A stretch of DNA of 64,000 bases from assembly GCA_964565775.1 (NCBI GenBank), contig CAZMGB010000009.1:1-64000 (forward strand). The letters run 5' to 3'. Below are positions 32,943 to 40,231 of this stretch, piece after piece. The translations under genes were made by a program, and so were the position numbers. Position 1 is the first letter of the stretch; each line of letters begins with the position of its first letter. A model generated the notes under the pieces. The model had not been told where the DNA came from. It did not search any database and was given only the letters and a program-made list of their open reading frames with translations. The DNA comes from CAZMGB01 sp964565775 (GTDB lineage: Bacteria; Chloroflexota; Dehalococcoidia; DSTF01; JALHUB01).

Positions 32943-33980
32943 GTGAAGGTGATTGACCTGCGGAGCGACACGGTCACCCACCCGACGCCGGCCATGCGTG
33001 AGGCGATGGCGACGGCCGAGGTTGGCGATGACGTCTTCGGCGATGACCCCACCGTCAACCGGCTGGAGGCTATGTCAGCCCGCATCGTCGGCAAGGAGGC
33101 CGCCGTCTTCGTGGCCAGCGGCACCATGGGCAACCTGGTGGCCCTGCTGAGCCACTGCAAGCGCGGCGACGAGGCGATCGTGGGGAGCGAGACGCACATG
33201 CTCTACTACGAGGTGGGCGCAGCAGCGGGCCTGGGCGGCGTCCAGCTCAGGCCTGTCCCCAACGACAGCCGGGGACGGCTCGACCCCAAGGATGTGGAGG
33301 CGATGATCCGGGGACAGGACATCCACTACCCACGGACCAGCCTTGTCTGTCTGGAGAATACCCACAACCGCTGCGGCGGCACCGTCCTGACGGCGGCCGA
33401 CACGGCGGCCGTGGCCCGCGTCGCCCATGATCACGGCGCTGCGGTGCACGTCGACGGCGCGCGCATCTTCAACGCGGCGGTGGCCTTGGGCGTCCCTGCT
33501 GCGTCCCTGGTGGAGGAGGCCGACTCGATCAGCTTCTGCCTCTCGAAGGGGCTCTCAGCCCCCGTTGGCTCGCTGGTCTGCGGCAGCGGCGAGTTCGTCG
33601 AGCGGGCGCGAAAGTCGCGCAAGATGCTGGGAGGCGGCATGCGCCAGGTAGGCGTCCTGGCGGCGCCGGGCATCGTCGCTCTCGAGAACATGGTGGAGCG
33701 CCTGCAGGAGGATCACGAAAACGCCCGGCTCCTGGCCCAGGGCCTCGCGGATATCGAGGGGATCGACATCGATCCGGGGGCGGTCGAGACGAACATCGTG
33801 ATATTCGACGTGCCGCAGGAGAAGGTTCTACCTTTGTGTGCCGAGCTCGCGAAGGCGGGCGTCCTGGCCCTTCCACACGGACCCGGCGACATCCGCATGG
33901 TGACCCACTACGGGGTGTCGCGCCAGGATATCGAAGAGGCGCTGGAAAGGGTGCGAGACGTCTGCTCCGCGGTCGTCTGA
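32943..33980 (+). CDS. ltaE: Low-specificity L-threonine aldolase
   Basis: The 345-residue PLP enzyme begins VIDLRSDTVTHPTPAMREAM and has VGDDVFGDDPTVNRLE, ENTHNRCGGTVL, HVDGARIFNAAVALG and the PLP-lysine segment FCLSKGLSAPVGSLV. All are typical of the LtaE family, which cleaves L-threonine or L-allo-threonine to glycine and acetaldehyde. The start is GTG at 32943 with a distant GGGAG upstream. It is convergent with the nuclease gene downstream. Confidence 0.92.
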   Translation: MKVIDLRSDTVTHPTPAMREAMATAEVGDDVFGDDPTVNRLEAMSARIVGKEAAVFVASGTMGNLVALLSHCKRGDEAIVGSETHMLYYEVGAAAGLGGVQLRPVPNDSRGRLDPKDVEAMIRGQDIHYPRTSLVCLENTHNRCGGTVLTAADTAAVARVAHDHGAAVHVDGARIFNAAVALGVPAASLVEEADSISFCLSKGLSAPVGSLVCGSGEFVERARKSRKMLGGGMRQVGVLAAPGIVALENMVERLQEDHENARLLAQGLADIEGIDIDPGAVETNIVIFDVPQEKVLPLCAELAKAGVLALPHGPGDIRMVTHYGVSRQDIEEALERVRDVCSAVV

Positions 33981-34031
33981 GGCGCCGGCCTGACCGCCCG
34001 CCGAGTCAGAAGAGGTGTGCGCGCCTTGCTC

Positions 34032-34613
34032 CTAGTTCTTCCCCCAGAGGCAGCCGACATCGGCCTCTCGCGTCTTTGCCTCCAGGTCGACCAGGGCGTC
34101 GCGTAGCGCGCCGTCCTTTCGCCAGGCGATGCCCAGCCCGTCGGCGATGAGGGAGGCGTCCACGAGGAGGCCGTTGCTGGTGAATACGTAGCGCAGCAGG
34201 CGGCCGTTAGCGTCGCGGTCCCGCACGTCCGCAAGTAGGTACACCTCTTCGTCCACCAGGGCCAAGTTTCGCTGCCGCGCCTCCTGGTAGCAGGCCTGGC
34301 CCCGCTCCGGCGTATCGACGCCGAAGTAGCGCACCCGCTCGAAGTTGCCGTCGATAGTCACGTCTATCGTGTCGCCGTCTATGACCGCCAGCACCCGAGC
34401 CGGCGTCATGGCATGGGTGTCGACGTTGCGAAACATGGCGGGCAGAGGCAGGGCGGCGGGAGCGGGCTGGGAACTCTCGCCGTCGCCCGTTATGGGCGCC
34501 AGCAGGACGATGAGCACGATGGTCAGGACCACGAGCGACGCGGGCAGGACGACGGCAACCACCCTCTGACGGGTCTGTCGCGGCCACCAGCGAAGAGACG
34601 CTCGCCTCCTCAC
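34032..34613 (-). CDS. Membrane-anchored thermonuclease (SNase-like)
   Basis: The 193-residue protein has an N-terminal membrane anchor (VVAVVLPASLVVLTIVLIVLL, about 18-38), a Pro/Ala linker and a staphylococcal nuclease fold domain. Catalytic motifs are VIDGDTIDV (calcium Asp), VRYFGVDTPE (Arg and the Asp/Glu pair) and DRDANGRLLRYVF (second Arg). It probably cleaves DNA and RNA outside the cell membrane in a calcium-dependent way. The start is GTG at 34613, overlapping the stop of the upstream gene as GTGA. Confidence 0.88.
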   Translation of the reverse strand: MRRRASLRWWPRQTRQRVVAVVLPASLVVLTIVLIVLLAPITGDGESSQPAPAALPLPAMFRNVDTHAMTPARVLAVIDGDTIDVTIDGNFERVRYFGVDTPERGQACYQEARQRNLALVDEEVYLLADVRDRDANGRLLRYVFTSNGLLVDASLIADGLGIAWRKDGALRDALVDLEAKTREADVGCLWGKN

Positions 34614-35260
34614 CTTGACGCCTCCCGGGAGGATGGTGCGATGAGCGGGTGGGCTGGGCCTGTCACGGAAACCGATTCGGTGAGGATTCGTCCCCAGGCG
34701 TCGTCGAGAAGTCCTCCCTGTGCCCGCGAGCTATCTCCTTCGTTGGACGGGCCTCCGCCTGACCAGAACACGACGGCGGCCGCTCGGTAGCGCTGGCGGC
34801 CGTTGAGAGCGACACCACCGCTGACGCTCCATCCCTCACCGGCCCATGTCGCGTCAGCGGTCCGCTCGAAGAGAGAGCGGATCTGCCAGTCGTAGGTGTC
34901 CGGCCGGAAGTTGGCGCAGCGGCAGGCGGCGGCGGCGTACGCGGCGGGCGGCATCTCCTGCACTCCGACATCAATGCTGACAAAGTCCTGGACGGCGGGC
35001 AGGAAGAAACGCCGCAGATGCCCAATGTGCAGCGGGTGCGAGCCGTAGGCCTCCAGCGCCGCCGCATCGCGAAGGTAGACGAACAGGGCCTGGGCGTGGG
35101 TCGAGTCGTCGCCGGCGGCGCGGGCGGCACCCAGGTGCAGTACGCCGTCGATGTCATGGAATCGTCTCATCTCTTCGACGAGGGCCTGCCGCTCGGCCTC
35201 TCCGGCGCCGGGCTTGAAGTTGATCAGCAGCAGGTGGAGGACGGGAGACGGGACGTTCAT
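34610..35260 (-). CDS. Dabb-like stress-responsive alpha-beta barrel protein with C-terminal extension
   Basis: The 216-residue protein has an N-terminal ferredoxin-like Dabb domain (about 5-95): VLHLLLINFKPGAGEAERQALVEEM, DDSTHAQALFVYLRDAAALEAYGSHPLHI and FVSIDVGV. The C-terminal 120 residues contain CRCANF and a Trp-rich stretch that I do not recognise. Dabb domains occur in small stress proteins and polyketide cyclases. ATG at 35260 is chosen over GTG at 35272. It is translationally coupled to the nuclease gene by a four-base overlap. Confidence 0.65.
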   Translation of the reverse strand: MNVPSPVLHLLLINFKPGAGEAERQALVEEMRRFHDIDGVLHLGAARAAGDDSTHAQALFVYLRDAAALEAYGSHPLHIGHLRRFFLPAVQDFVSIDVGVQEMPPAAYAAAACRCANFRPDTYDWQIRSLFERTADATWAGEGWSVSGGVALNGRQRYRAAAVVFWSGGGPSNEGDSSRAQGGLLDDAWGRILTESVSVTGPAHPLIAPSSREASR

Positions 35261-35376
35261 TCTCTGCGGCACCCGGAGCTGAGACCGTGGCCTCCATGAC
35301 CATCGGGCTGGATGTGTTCTGCGGTCATTTTACACGCTAGGCGCGGCGCCGCTCCAACCCCCGGGCGCGGCGCCTT

Positions 35377-35393
35377 CTGCCTTCGCAGGCAGG
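35377..35393 (+). repeat. Palindromic mini-repeat overlapping the polA promoter
   Basis: CTGCCTTCGCAGGCAGG is a six-pair hairpin (CTGCCT/AGGCAG) that resembles the CTGCC...GGCAGG repeats inside polA. The -35 box of polA lies within it. Confidence 0.5.
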
Positions 35394-35410
35394 TAGGCCG
35401 GTGCTATAAT
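35382..35410 (+). promoter_or_regulatory. Promoter of polA
   Basis: -35 TTCGCA (35382-35387), a 17-base spacer and a perfect -10 TATAAT (35405-35410). The polA ATG is at 35418, seven bases past the -10, so the transcript may be leaderless. Confidence 0.65.
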
Positions 35411-35417
35411 CGCAGCG

Positions 35418-38294
35418 ATGTCGGCCGACGAAAAGAAGCCCCCTTCCGGCCCGAGCCCCTCAGGGCGATCTGCCCGTCCGGCAGGCGGGAGCCTGCTGGC
35501 TGTCCTGGACGGTCACGGCATTATCCACCGCGCCTACCATGCCGTCAAGGAGCCCCTCACCGTGCGCAAGACTGGCGAGGTGGTGACGGCTGTCTACGGC
35601 TTCGCCAACACCCTCCTGAGTGTGCTGGAGGAGCTCAAACCGACTCACATCGCCGTGGCCTTGGATGCCCCCGGCCCCACTTTCCGCCACGAGAAGGACG
35701 AGACGTACAAGGCGCACCGGCCCGAGGCGCCCGAGGACCTGAAGGCTCAGTTCTCGCGCTGCATCGAGCTCATCGAGACGTTCAACATTCCCATCTATCA
35801 GGAGCCGGGCTACGAGGCCGACGATGTCCTCGGCGCCATCGCCGAGCAGGCCACGGAAGCCGGCGTCGACACGTTCCTGGTGACGCTGGACAGCGATATC
35901 GTGCAGCTCGTGCGGCCGGGCGTGCGGGTCTTCATGTACCGTCCCTACCAGCGCGACACCGTCACCTATGACGAGGCGCGGGCCCGCGAGCGCTACGGCG
36001 TCGACCCGGCGCAGATGCCCGACCTGAAGGGCCTGAAGGGTGACGTCTCAGACAACATCCCCTGCGTGCCCGGCATCGGCGACAAGACGGCCGTCCGGCT
36101 GGTGCAGGAGTTCGGCAGCGTCGAGGGCGTGTACGAGCACCTGTCCGAGGTGCAGCCGGAGAAGCTGCGGGAGATTCTGCGCGAACACGAAGAACAGGCG
36201 CGCCACAGCAAGGAGATGGCGACCATCGTCACGGACGTGCCGGTAACCCTCGACCTGGACAAGTGCGTCGTGCAGCGCTTCGACCGCGAGAAGGTGCTCG
36301 CTCTTTTCCGCGAGCTTGAGTTCCGCAGCCTGCTCGGCCGCCTGCCCGACTACGGCGAGGGGGAGGAGGCCGCTCCGGCTGCCCTCGCAGAGGAGGTGCC
36401 CGCAGACTACCGCGCGGTCCTCACGGAAGACGAGCTCGATGCCCTCGTGAAGCGCCTGGGCGAGACGGGCTCCTTCGCCTTCGACACCGAAACCTCCGAA
36501 CTAGCGGCCATGCGGGCGCAGCTCGTCGGCATCTCGCTCTCGACTGAGCCGGGGACGGCGTGGTACGTGCCCGTCGGCCACCAGGCCGGCCTCGGCGAGG
36601 CGCCGCAACTGCCGCTGTCGCGGGTCCTTGAGCGCCTGGGCCCCCTGTTCGAGGACGCGAAGGTGGAGAAGGTGGCCCACAACGGCAAGTTCGACATGCT
36701 GGTGCTGGCGCAGCACGGCGTCTGGACCCGCAACCTCGCCTTCGACACCATGATCGCGGCCTACGTGCTGGGCGAGGGCGGCGGCAGCGAGGCGTACGGG
36801 CGCGGCGGCGGCCTGCCCGGCCGGCAGGCGGGCTCCCTGGGCCTGAAGTGGCTGGCGTCGAAGCGGCTGGGAGTCGAGATGACGCCGATAACCGAGCTCA
36901 TCGGGCGTGCCGGCCCCAAGCAGCTCTCGATGGTGCAGGTCGGCGTCCCGGAAGCGACACGCTACGCCTGCGCCGACGCGGACATGACCGGCCGGCTGCG
37001 TGCGCCGTTCGAGAAGGAGCTGCGCGAGCAGGGCCTGTGGCGACTGTTCTCCGAGATCGAGATGCCACTGGTGCCGGTGCTCGTTCGCATGGAGCAGGCC
37101 GGCGTCGCCCTGGACGAGACGGTGCTGAGGGGGATGTCGCAGGAGCTTAGGGGGCAGGTCGCCGAGCTCGAGAAGCAGATCTACAGCGAGGTGGGGCACG
37201 AGTTCAACATCGGCTCGCCGCAGCAGCTCTCCGGCGTCCTCTTCGAGGAGCTCGGGCTGCCGAAGGCCCAGAGCCGCAAGACTAAGTACGGCTACTCGAC
37301 GGACGCGCACGTGCTCGAGGGGCTGCGCGGCGCCCATCCCGTCGTCGACCACATCCTCGAATACAGGCAGTTCACGAAGCTGGTGTCGACCTACGTCGAC
37401 ACTCTGCCGGTGCTCGTCGACCCGCGGACGCACCGCATCCACACCACATTCAATCAGACGGTTGCGGCCACCGGTCGCCTCTCGTCGAACGACCCCAACC
37501 TCCAGAACATCCCCGTGCGCGGCGAGCTGGGCGGCCAGGTGCGCACCGCCTTCGTTGCGCGCGACATCGGCCCGGACCCCTACCTGCTGGCCGCCGACTA
37601 CTCGCAGATCGAGCTGCGCATCCTTGCCCACCTCTGCCAGGACCCCGGCCTGCTCGAGGCGTTCCGCCAGGACGAGGACATCCACGCGGCGACGGCGTCG
37701 CAGGTCTTCGGCGTGGCGCTGGACGAGGTGACGTCGGAGATGCGGCGTCGGGCGAAAGTCTTCAACTTCGGCGTCCTCTACGGCCTGACAGACTTCGGCC
37801 TTTCGCAGCGCGAGGGAATCTCGCGCGAGGAGGCGGCGCAGTTCATCGAGACCTACTTCAAGAAGTACGAACGCGTCAAAGTGTGGCGCGACGAGGTTAT
37901 CGCGGAGACGCGCCGCCTGGGCTACGCCGAGACGCTGTCGGGGCGTCGGCGCTACATACCGGAGATCAACTCGTCGAACTTCCAGGCCCGCTCCGCCGCC
38001 GAGCGCATGGCCGTGAACATGCCGATCCAGGGCACCGCCTCCGACATCATCAAGATCGCCATGAACCGCATCGACGCCGAGATGGAGGAGCGGAAGCTGA
38101 AGACGAAGATGCTCCTCCAGGTGCACGACGAGCTCATCTTCGAGGGGCCGGCGTCGGAGCTGGACGACCTGCGGGAGATGGTCGTGCGCGTGATGCCCCT
38201 TCGGCAGGCTCAGGGCGGGCTCGAGTCCCTGTCGCTGGACGTGCCGCTGAAGGTGGACGTGAAGGTGGGCAAGAACTGGGGTGAGATGGAGTAG
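35418..38294 (+). CDS. polA: DNA polymerase I
   Basis: The 958-residue enzyme has an N-terminal 5' nuclease (about 25-310: DGHGIIHRAYHAV, YEADDVLGAIA, GDVSDNIPCVPGIGDKTA). A 3'-5' exonuclease domain (about 330-540) keeps its acidic residues (FDTETS, HNGKFD, YACADADMT). The polymerase domain follows (about 560-958: DYSQIELRILAHL, RRRAKVFNFGVLYG, VHDELIFE). It is longer than usual because of insertions: an N-terminal extension with a palindromic repeat, LPGRQAG at 466-472, and PLRQAQGG near 927. It fills gaps in replication and repair. Its last 28 bases recur at 38483-38510. Confidence 0.95.
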   Translation: MSADEKKPPSGPSPSGRSARPAGGSLLAVLDGHGIIHRAYHAVKEPLTVRKTGEVVTAVYGFANTLLSVLEELKPTHIAVALDAPGPTFRHEKDETYKAHRPEAPEDLKAQFSRCIELIETFNIPIYQEPGYEADDVLGAIAEQATEAGVDTFLVTLDSDIVQLVRPGVRVFMYRPYQRDTVTYDEARARERYGVDPAQMPDLKGLKGDVSDNIPCVPGIGDKTAVRLVQEFGSVEGVYEHLSEVQPEKLREILREHEEQARHSKEMATIVTDVPVTLDLDKCVVQRFDREKVLALFRELEFRSLLGRLPDYGEGEEAAPAALAEEVPADYRAVLTEDELDALVKRLGETGSFAFDTETSELAAMRAQLVGISLSTEPGTAWYVPVGHQAGLGEAPQLPLSRVLERLGPLFEDAKVEKVAHNGKFDMLVLAQHGVWTRNLAFDTMIAAYVLGEGGGSEAYGRGGGLPGRQAGSLGLKWLASKRLGVEMTPITELIGRAGPKQLSMVQVGVPEATRYACADADMTGRLRAPFEKELREQGLWRLFSEIEMPLVPVLVRMEQAGVALDETVLRGMSQELRGQVAELEKQIYSEVGHEFNIGSPQQLSGVLFEELGLPKAQSRKTKYGYSTDAHVLEGLRGAHPVVDHILEYRQFTKLVSTYVDTLPVLVDPRTHRIHTTFNQTVAATGRLSSNDPNLQNIPVRGELGGQVRTAFVARDIGPDPYLLAADYSQIELRILAHLCQDPGLLEAFRQDEDIHAATASQVFGVALDEVTSEMRRRAKVFNFGVLYGLTDFGLSQREGISREEAAQFIETYFKKYERVKVWRDEVIAETRRLGYAETLSGRRRYIPEINSSNFQARSAAERMAVNMPIQGTASDIIKIAMNRIDAEMEERKLKTKMLLQVHDELIFEGPASELDDLREMVVRVMPLRQAQGGLESLSLDVPLKVDVKVGKNWGEME
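35470..35489 (+). repeat. Palindromic mini-repeat inside polA, copy 1
   Basis: CTGCCCGTCCGGCAGGCGGG lies in the N-terminal extension of polA and is read as SARPAGG, a different frame from copy 2. The core CTGCC...GGCAG is an inverted repeat. Confidence 0.7.
36813..36832 (+). repeat. Palindromic mini-repeat inside polA, copy 2
   Basis: CTGCCCGGCCGGCAGGCGGG starts exactly on a codon and is read as LPGRQAG (residues 466-472). It sits in a surface loop of the exonuclease domain, between a Gly-rich stretch and SLGLKWLAS, where related polymerases have no such residues. Confidence 0.8.
38198..38226 (+). repeat. Second insert type inside polA (encodes PLRQAQGG)
   Basis: The stretch CCCTTCGGCAGGCTCAGG and the following GCGGGCTCGAG encode PLRQAQGGLE between the last polymerase helix (MVVRVM) and the conserved end (LDVPLKVDVKVGKNW). 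Most family A polymerases have only a few residues at this point. The Arg-Gln-Ala-Gln pattern is like that of the RQAG element. Confidence 0.5.
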
Positions 38295-38305
38295 GGACGC
38301 GGGAG

Positions 38306-38340
38306 GTGGGAAGTGGGAAGTTGGAAGTTGGAGGTTGGAA
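38306..38340 (+). repeat. Five tandem heptamers (GTKGGAR)
   Basis: GTGGGAA, GTGGGAA, GTTGGAA, GTTGGAG, GTTGGAA follow without gaps just after the polA stop. A related heptamer run lies at 26252-26286. Confidence 0.75.
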
Positions 38341-38439
38341 GCTCGTACGGTGTAGCTTTCCCGCCGCAGGCGGGTCCGCCTCGGGCGGAAGCTGCGCCCG
38401 GCCGACCGCAGGTCGGCGCTCACCCCGGCCTGCCGGTCA

Positions 38440-38465
38440 CCCCTCTCCCGCAGGCGGGAGAGGGG
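38440..38465 (+). terminator. Strong hairpin downstream of polA
   Basis: CCCCTCTCCCGC and GCGGGAGAGGGG form a twelve-pair stem with an AG loop. It may end polA transcription, though no T-run follows, and it is part of the repeat cassette between the duplicated polA tails. Confidence 0.45.
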
Positions 38466-38552
38466 ACAAGGGGGTGAGGGTCGTGGGCAAGAACTGGGGC
38501 GAGATGGAGTGAGACGGTCGGCAACTGGACAGCTCATCTTGGAGAGCCCCGG

Positions 38553-39407
38553 ATGGACGAACTCCTGAGCAACATCATCGAGTGGGGAAAGAGACAGCAT
38601 CCGGTGAAGGCGATCGTCCTGACCGGCTCGTACGCCGGCGACTGGCCGAAGGACAGGCTCTCTGACCTCGACGTGGCGGTCTTCGGAGAGGGACTGGAGG
38701 CGTACATCAGCGATCACGCGTGGATGGAAGAGCTCGGCGACGTATGGGTCTCGATTCCCGAGGTGACTCGCGAGGGTCAACCCACGCGGCTGGTCATCTT
38801 CAGCGGGGGCAGGAAGGTCGATTTCAGCTTCTTGCCCGTCAGCGTCCTCGAGGAGTTCGCGGAGCAGCAGGCGTTGCCGGAACTGTACGATCAAGCATAC
38901 CGCGTGCTGGTGGACAAGATCGGGATCGAAAGACGTCTGCCCCCGTCGAGAGGTCGACATCACCGGGTGCGAAAGCCCACCGAAGAGGAGTTCGTTTCGG
39001 TTGTGCATGAGTTCTGGTTCGAAGCGTGGCACGTGGCCAAGTACCTCTACCGGCAAGACCTCTGGCACGCCAAGTTTCGCGACTGGACCACGAAGGAACT
39101 GCTGCTGAAGATGATCGAGTGGCACGCGCAGAGCAGGCATGATTGGGATTACGACACTCGCTACCTGGGTGTCGACATGCGGCGGTGGCTTGATCGCGGC
39201 ACCTGGAAGCAGCTCCATGAGACGTTTGGTCACTTCGATGGAGGGGATAGCTGGCAGGCGCTGGAAGCAACGGCACAGCTATTCTCTGAACAGGGTCGCG
39301 AAGTGGCTCGCAATCTGCGCTACCGCTACCCGCAAGAGGTGGAGGACAACATCAGAGGTTTTGCTGCCGATCTCCGTGCGGAGAGCAAGTCGGAGGGGTC
39401 TGGCTAG
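38553..39407 (+). CDS. Aminoglycoside 6-adenylyltransferase-like nucleotidyltransferase (ANT(6) family)
   Basis: The 284-residue protein matches the streptomycin 6-adenylyltransferase family. The N-terminal nucleotidyltransferase motif VLTGSYAGDWPKDRLSDLDVAVF holds the GS and the metal-binding Asp-x-Asp. KVDFSFLPVSVLEEF and the helical C-domain with HEFWFEAWHVAKYLYRQDLWHAKF, HDWDYDTRYLG and LHETFGHFD follow. Family enzymes adenylate aminoglycosides; chromosomal homologues may have other roles. GGAGAG lies before the ATG. It sits in the accessory block between polA and mutM and has lower GC than both. Confidence 0.85.
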   Translation: MDELLSNIIEWGKRQHPVKAIVLTGSYAGDWPKDRLSDLDVAVFGEGLEAYISDHAWMEELGDVWVSIPEVTREGQPTRLVIFSGGRKVDFSFLPVSVLEEFAEQQALPELYDQAYRVLVDKIGIERRLPPSRGRHHRVRKPTEEEFVSVVHEFWFEAWHVAKYLYRQDLWHAKFRDWTTKELLLKMIEWHAQSRHDWDYDTRYLGVDMRRWLDRGTWKQLHETFGHFDGGDSWQALEATAQLFSEQGREVARNLRYRYPQEVEDNIRGFAADLRAESKSEGSG

Positions 39408-39493
39408 CCATCGGAGAAGCATTTCCCGACCGAGGGGCTGAGACCCTTCTCTGGGTTTGCCTACGGGCAGGCATGAGCTGCGCAGACCAGCCT

Positions 39494-39549
39494 ATGCCTG
39501 GGCTGCCCCAAGTAGAGACCATACGCCGCGACATGCTGTTCGCTGGCTA
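39494..39549 (+). pseudogene. Duplicated 5' fragment of mutM
   Basis: Bases 39494-39532 match the first 39 bases of mutM (40232-40270) at 36 of 39 positions and read MPGLPQVETIRRD. The frame then diverges and stops at TAG (39547-39549). It is a start fragment with no catalytic body, left upstream of the toxin-antitoxin pair. Confidence 0.85.
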
Positions 39550-39560
39550 GGCCCGTAACC

Positions 39561-39566
39561 TACAAT
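39561..39566 (+). promoter_or_regulatory. -10 element (TACAAT) of the toxin-antitoxin pair
   Basis: TACAAT lies 23 bases before the antitoxin ATG. A poor -35 candidate is near 39538. The ribosome binding site GAGGAGG follows. Confidence 0.4.
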
Positions 39567-39588
39567 CAGTGCGAGGAGGACGCGGAGA

Positions 39589-39828
39589 ATGAACTGGCAG
39601 GAACGAATAACGGTTGACCCTGGCATCTGTCACGGCAAGGCCTGTATCACCGGTACGCGCATTATGGTCTCCGTTATACTGGACAACCTTGCCGCTGGAC
39701 TTGGCCGCGATGAGATCCTGAAAAGCTATCCTTCCTTGGCGGCCGCCGACATTGAAGCTGCCATGGCCTACGCTGCTGAACTCGCCAGGGAGCGTATCGT
39801 GCCGGTCTCTACCAGAGAAGGACTATGA
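39589..39828 (+). CDS. DUF433 antitoxin
   Basis: The 79-residue protein is a typical DUF433 protein: ITVDPGICHGKACITGTRIMVSVILDNLAAG, then a helix-turn-helix-like part (DEILKSYPSLAAADIEAAMAYAAELA). Members pair with PIN-like toxins and probably bind both the toxin and the operator. GAGGAGGACGCGGAG precedes the ATG. Its stop overlaps the toxin start by four bases (ATGA). Confidence 0.9.
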   Translation: MNWQERITVDPGICHGKACITGTRIMVSVILDNLAAGLGRDEILKSYPSLAAADIEAAMAYAAELARERIVPVSTREGL

Positions 39829-40193
39829 AGTTCAAGATCGATGAGAACCTGCCCGTGGAGTTCGCTGAGGTACTGGCCTCCGAAGGCCATGACGCAGTGA
39901 GCGTGGTCACGCAGGGTCTACAGGGCAAAGATGACACGACTCTCATCAGCAGGTGTCTGAAGGAAGAGCGGATCCTTGTCACTCTGGACCTGGACTTCGC
40001 GGATATCCGTGCTTATCCTCCGCAAGACCTGCACGGAGTCGTTGTGCTCAGAGCGAGTCGCCACGATAGAGAGCACCTTACCCGCGTCTTTCGCCAAGCC
40101 CTGCCTTTGATGAGGAGCGAACCGCTCGAACGTCATCTGTGGGTGGTCGAGGAGACGCGTGTTCGCATCCGCGGGCCGGAAGGAGAGCAATGA
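39825..40193 (+). CDS. DUF5615 family PIN-like toxin
   Basis: The 122-residue protein begins MKFKIDENLPVEFAEVLASEGHDAVSV and contains DTTLISRCLKEERILVTLDLDFADIRAYPP, the DUF5615/Mut7-C PIN-like pattern with conserved Asp (ID, D, LDLDF). Such proteins are predicted metal-dependent RNases of toxin-antitoxin modules. It is coupled to the DUF433 antitoxin gene. The stop is 38 bases before mutM. Confidence 0.88.
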   Translation: MKFKIDENLPVEFAEVLASEGHDAVSVVTQGLQGKDDTTLISRCLKEERILVTLDLDFADIRAYPPQDLHGVVVLRASRHDREHLTRVFRQALPLMRSEPLERHLWVVEETRVRIRGPEGEQ

Positions 40194-40231
40194 CCGGCTT
40201 GCACGCACGGTAGTACCGCGTACGACCCACT

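Larger units (their letters stand above)
38265..38510 (+). repeat. Direct repeat of the polA 3' end flanking a 190-base cassette
   Basis: Bases 38265-38292 (end of polA, VGKNWGEME with most of the stop) recur at 38483-38510 with one mismatch in 28. Between them lie five heptamers (38306-38340), CCCGCCGCAGGCGGG (38360-38374) and a hairpin CCCCTCTCCCGC/GCGGGAGAGGGG at about 38440-38465. The layout looks like an insertion or tandem duplication that kept the polA stop intact. Confidence 0.8.

Noticed and set aside
36501..39233. Open reading frame of 910 codons on the minus strand opposite polA
   Set aside because: It has no family motifs and mirrors the codon pattern of polA. Such long antisense frames are expected at this GC content.
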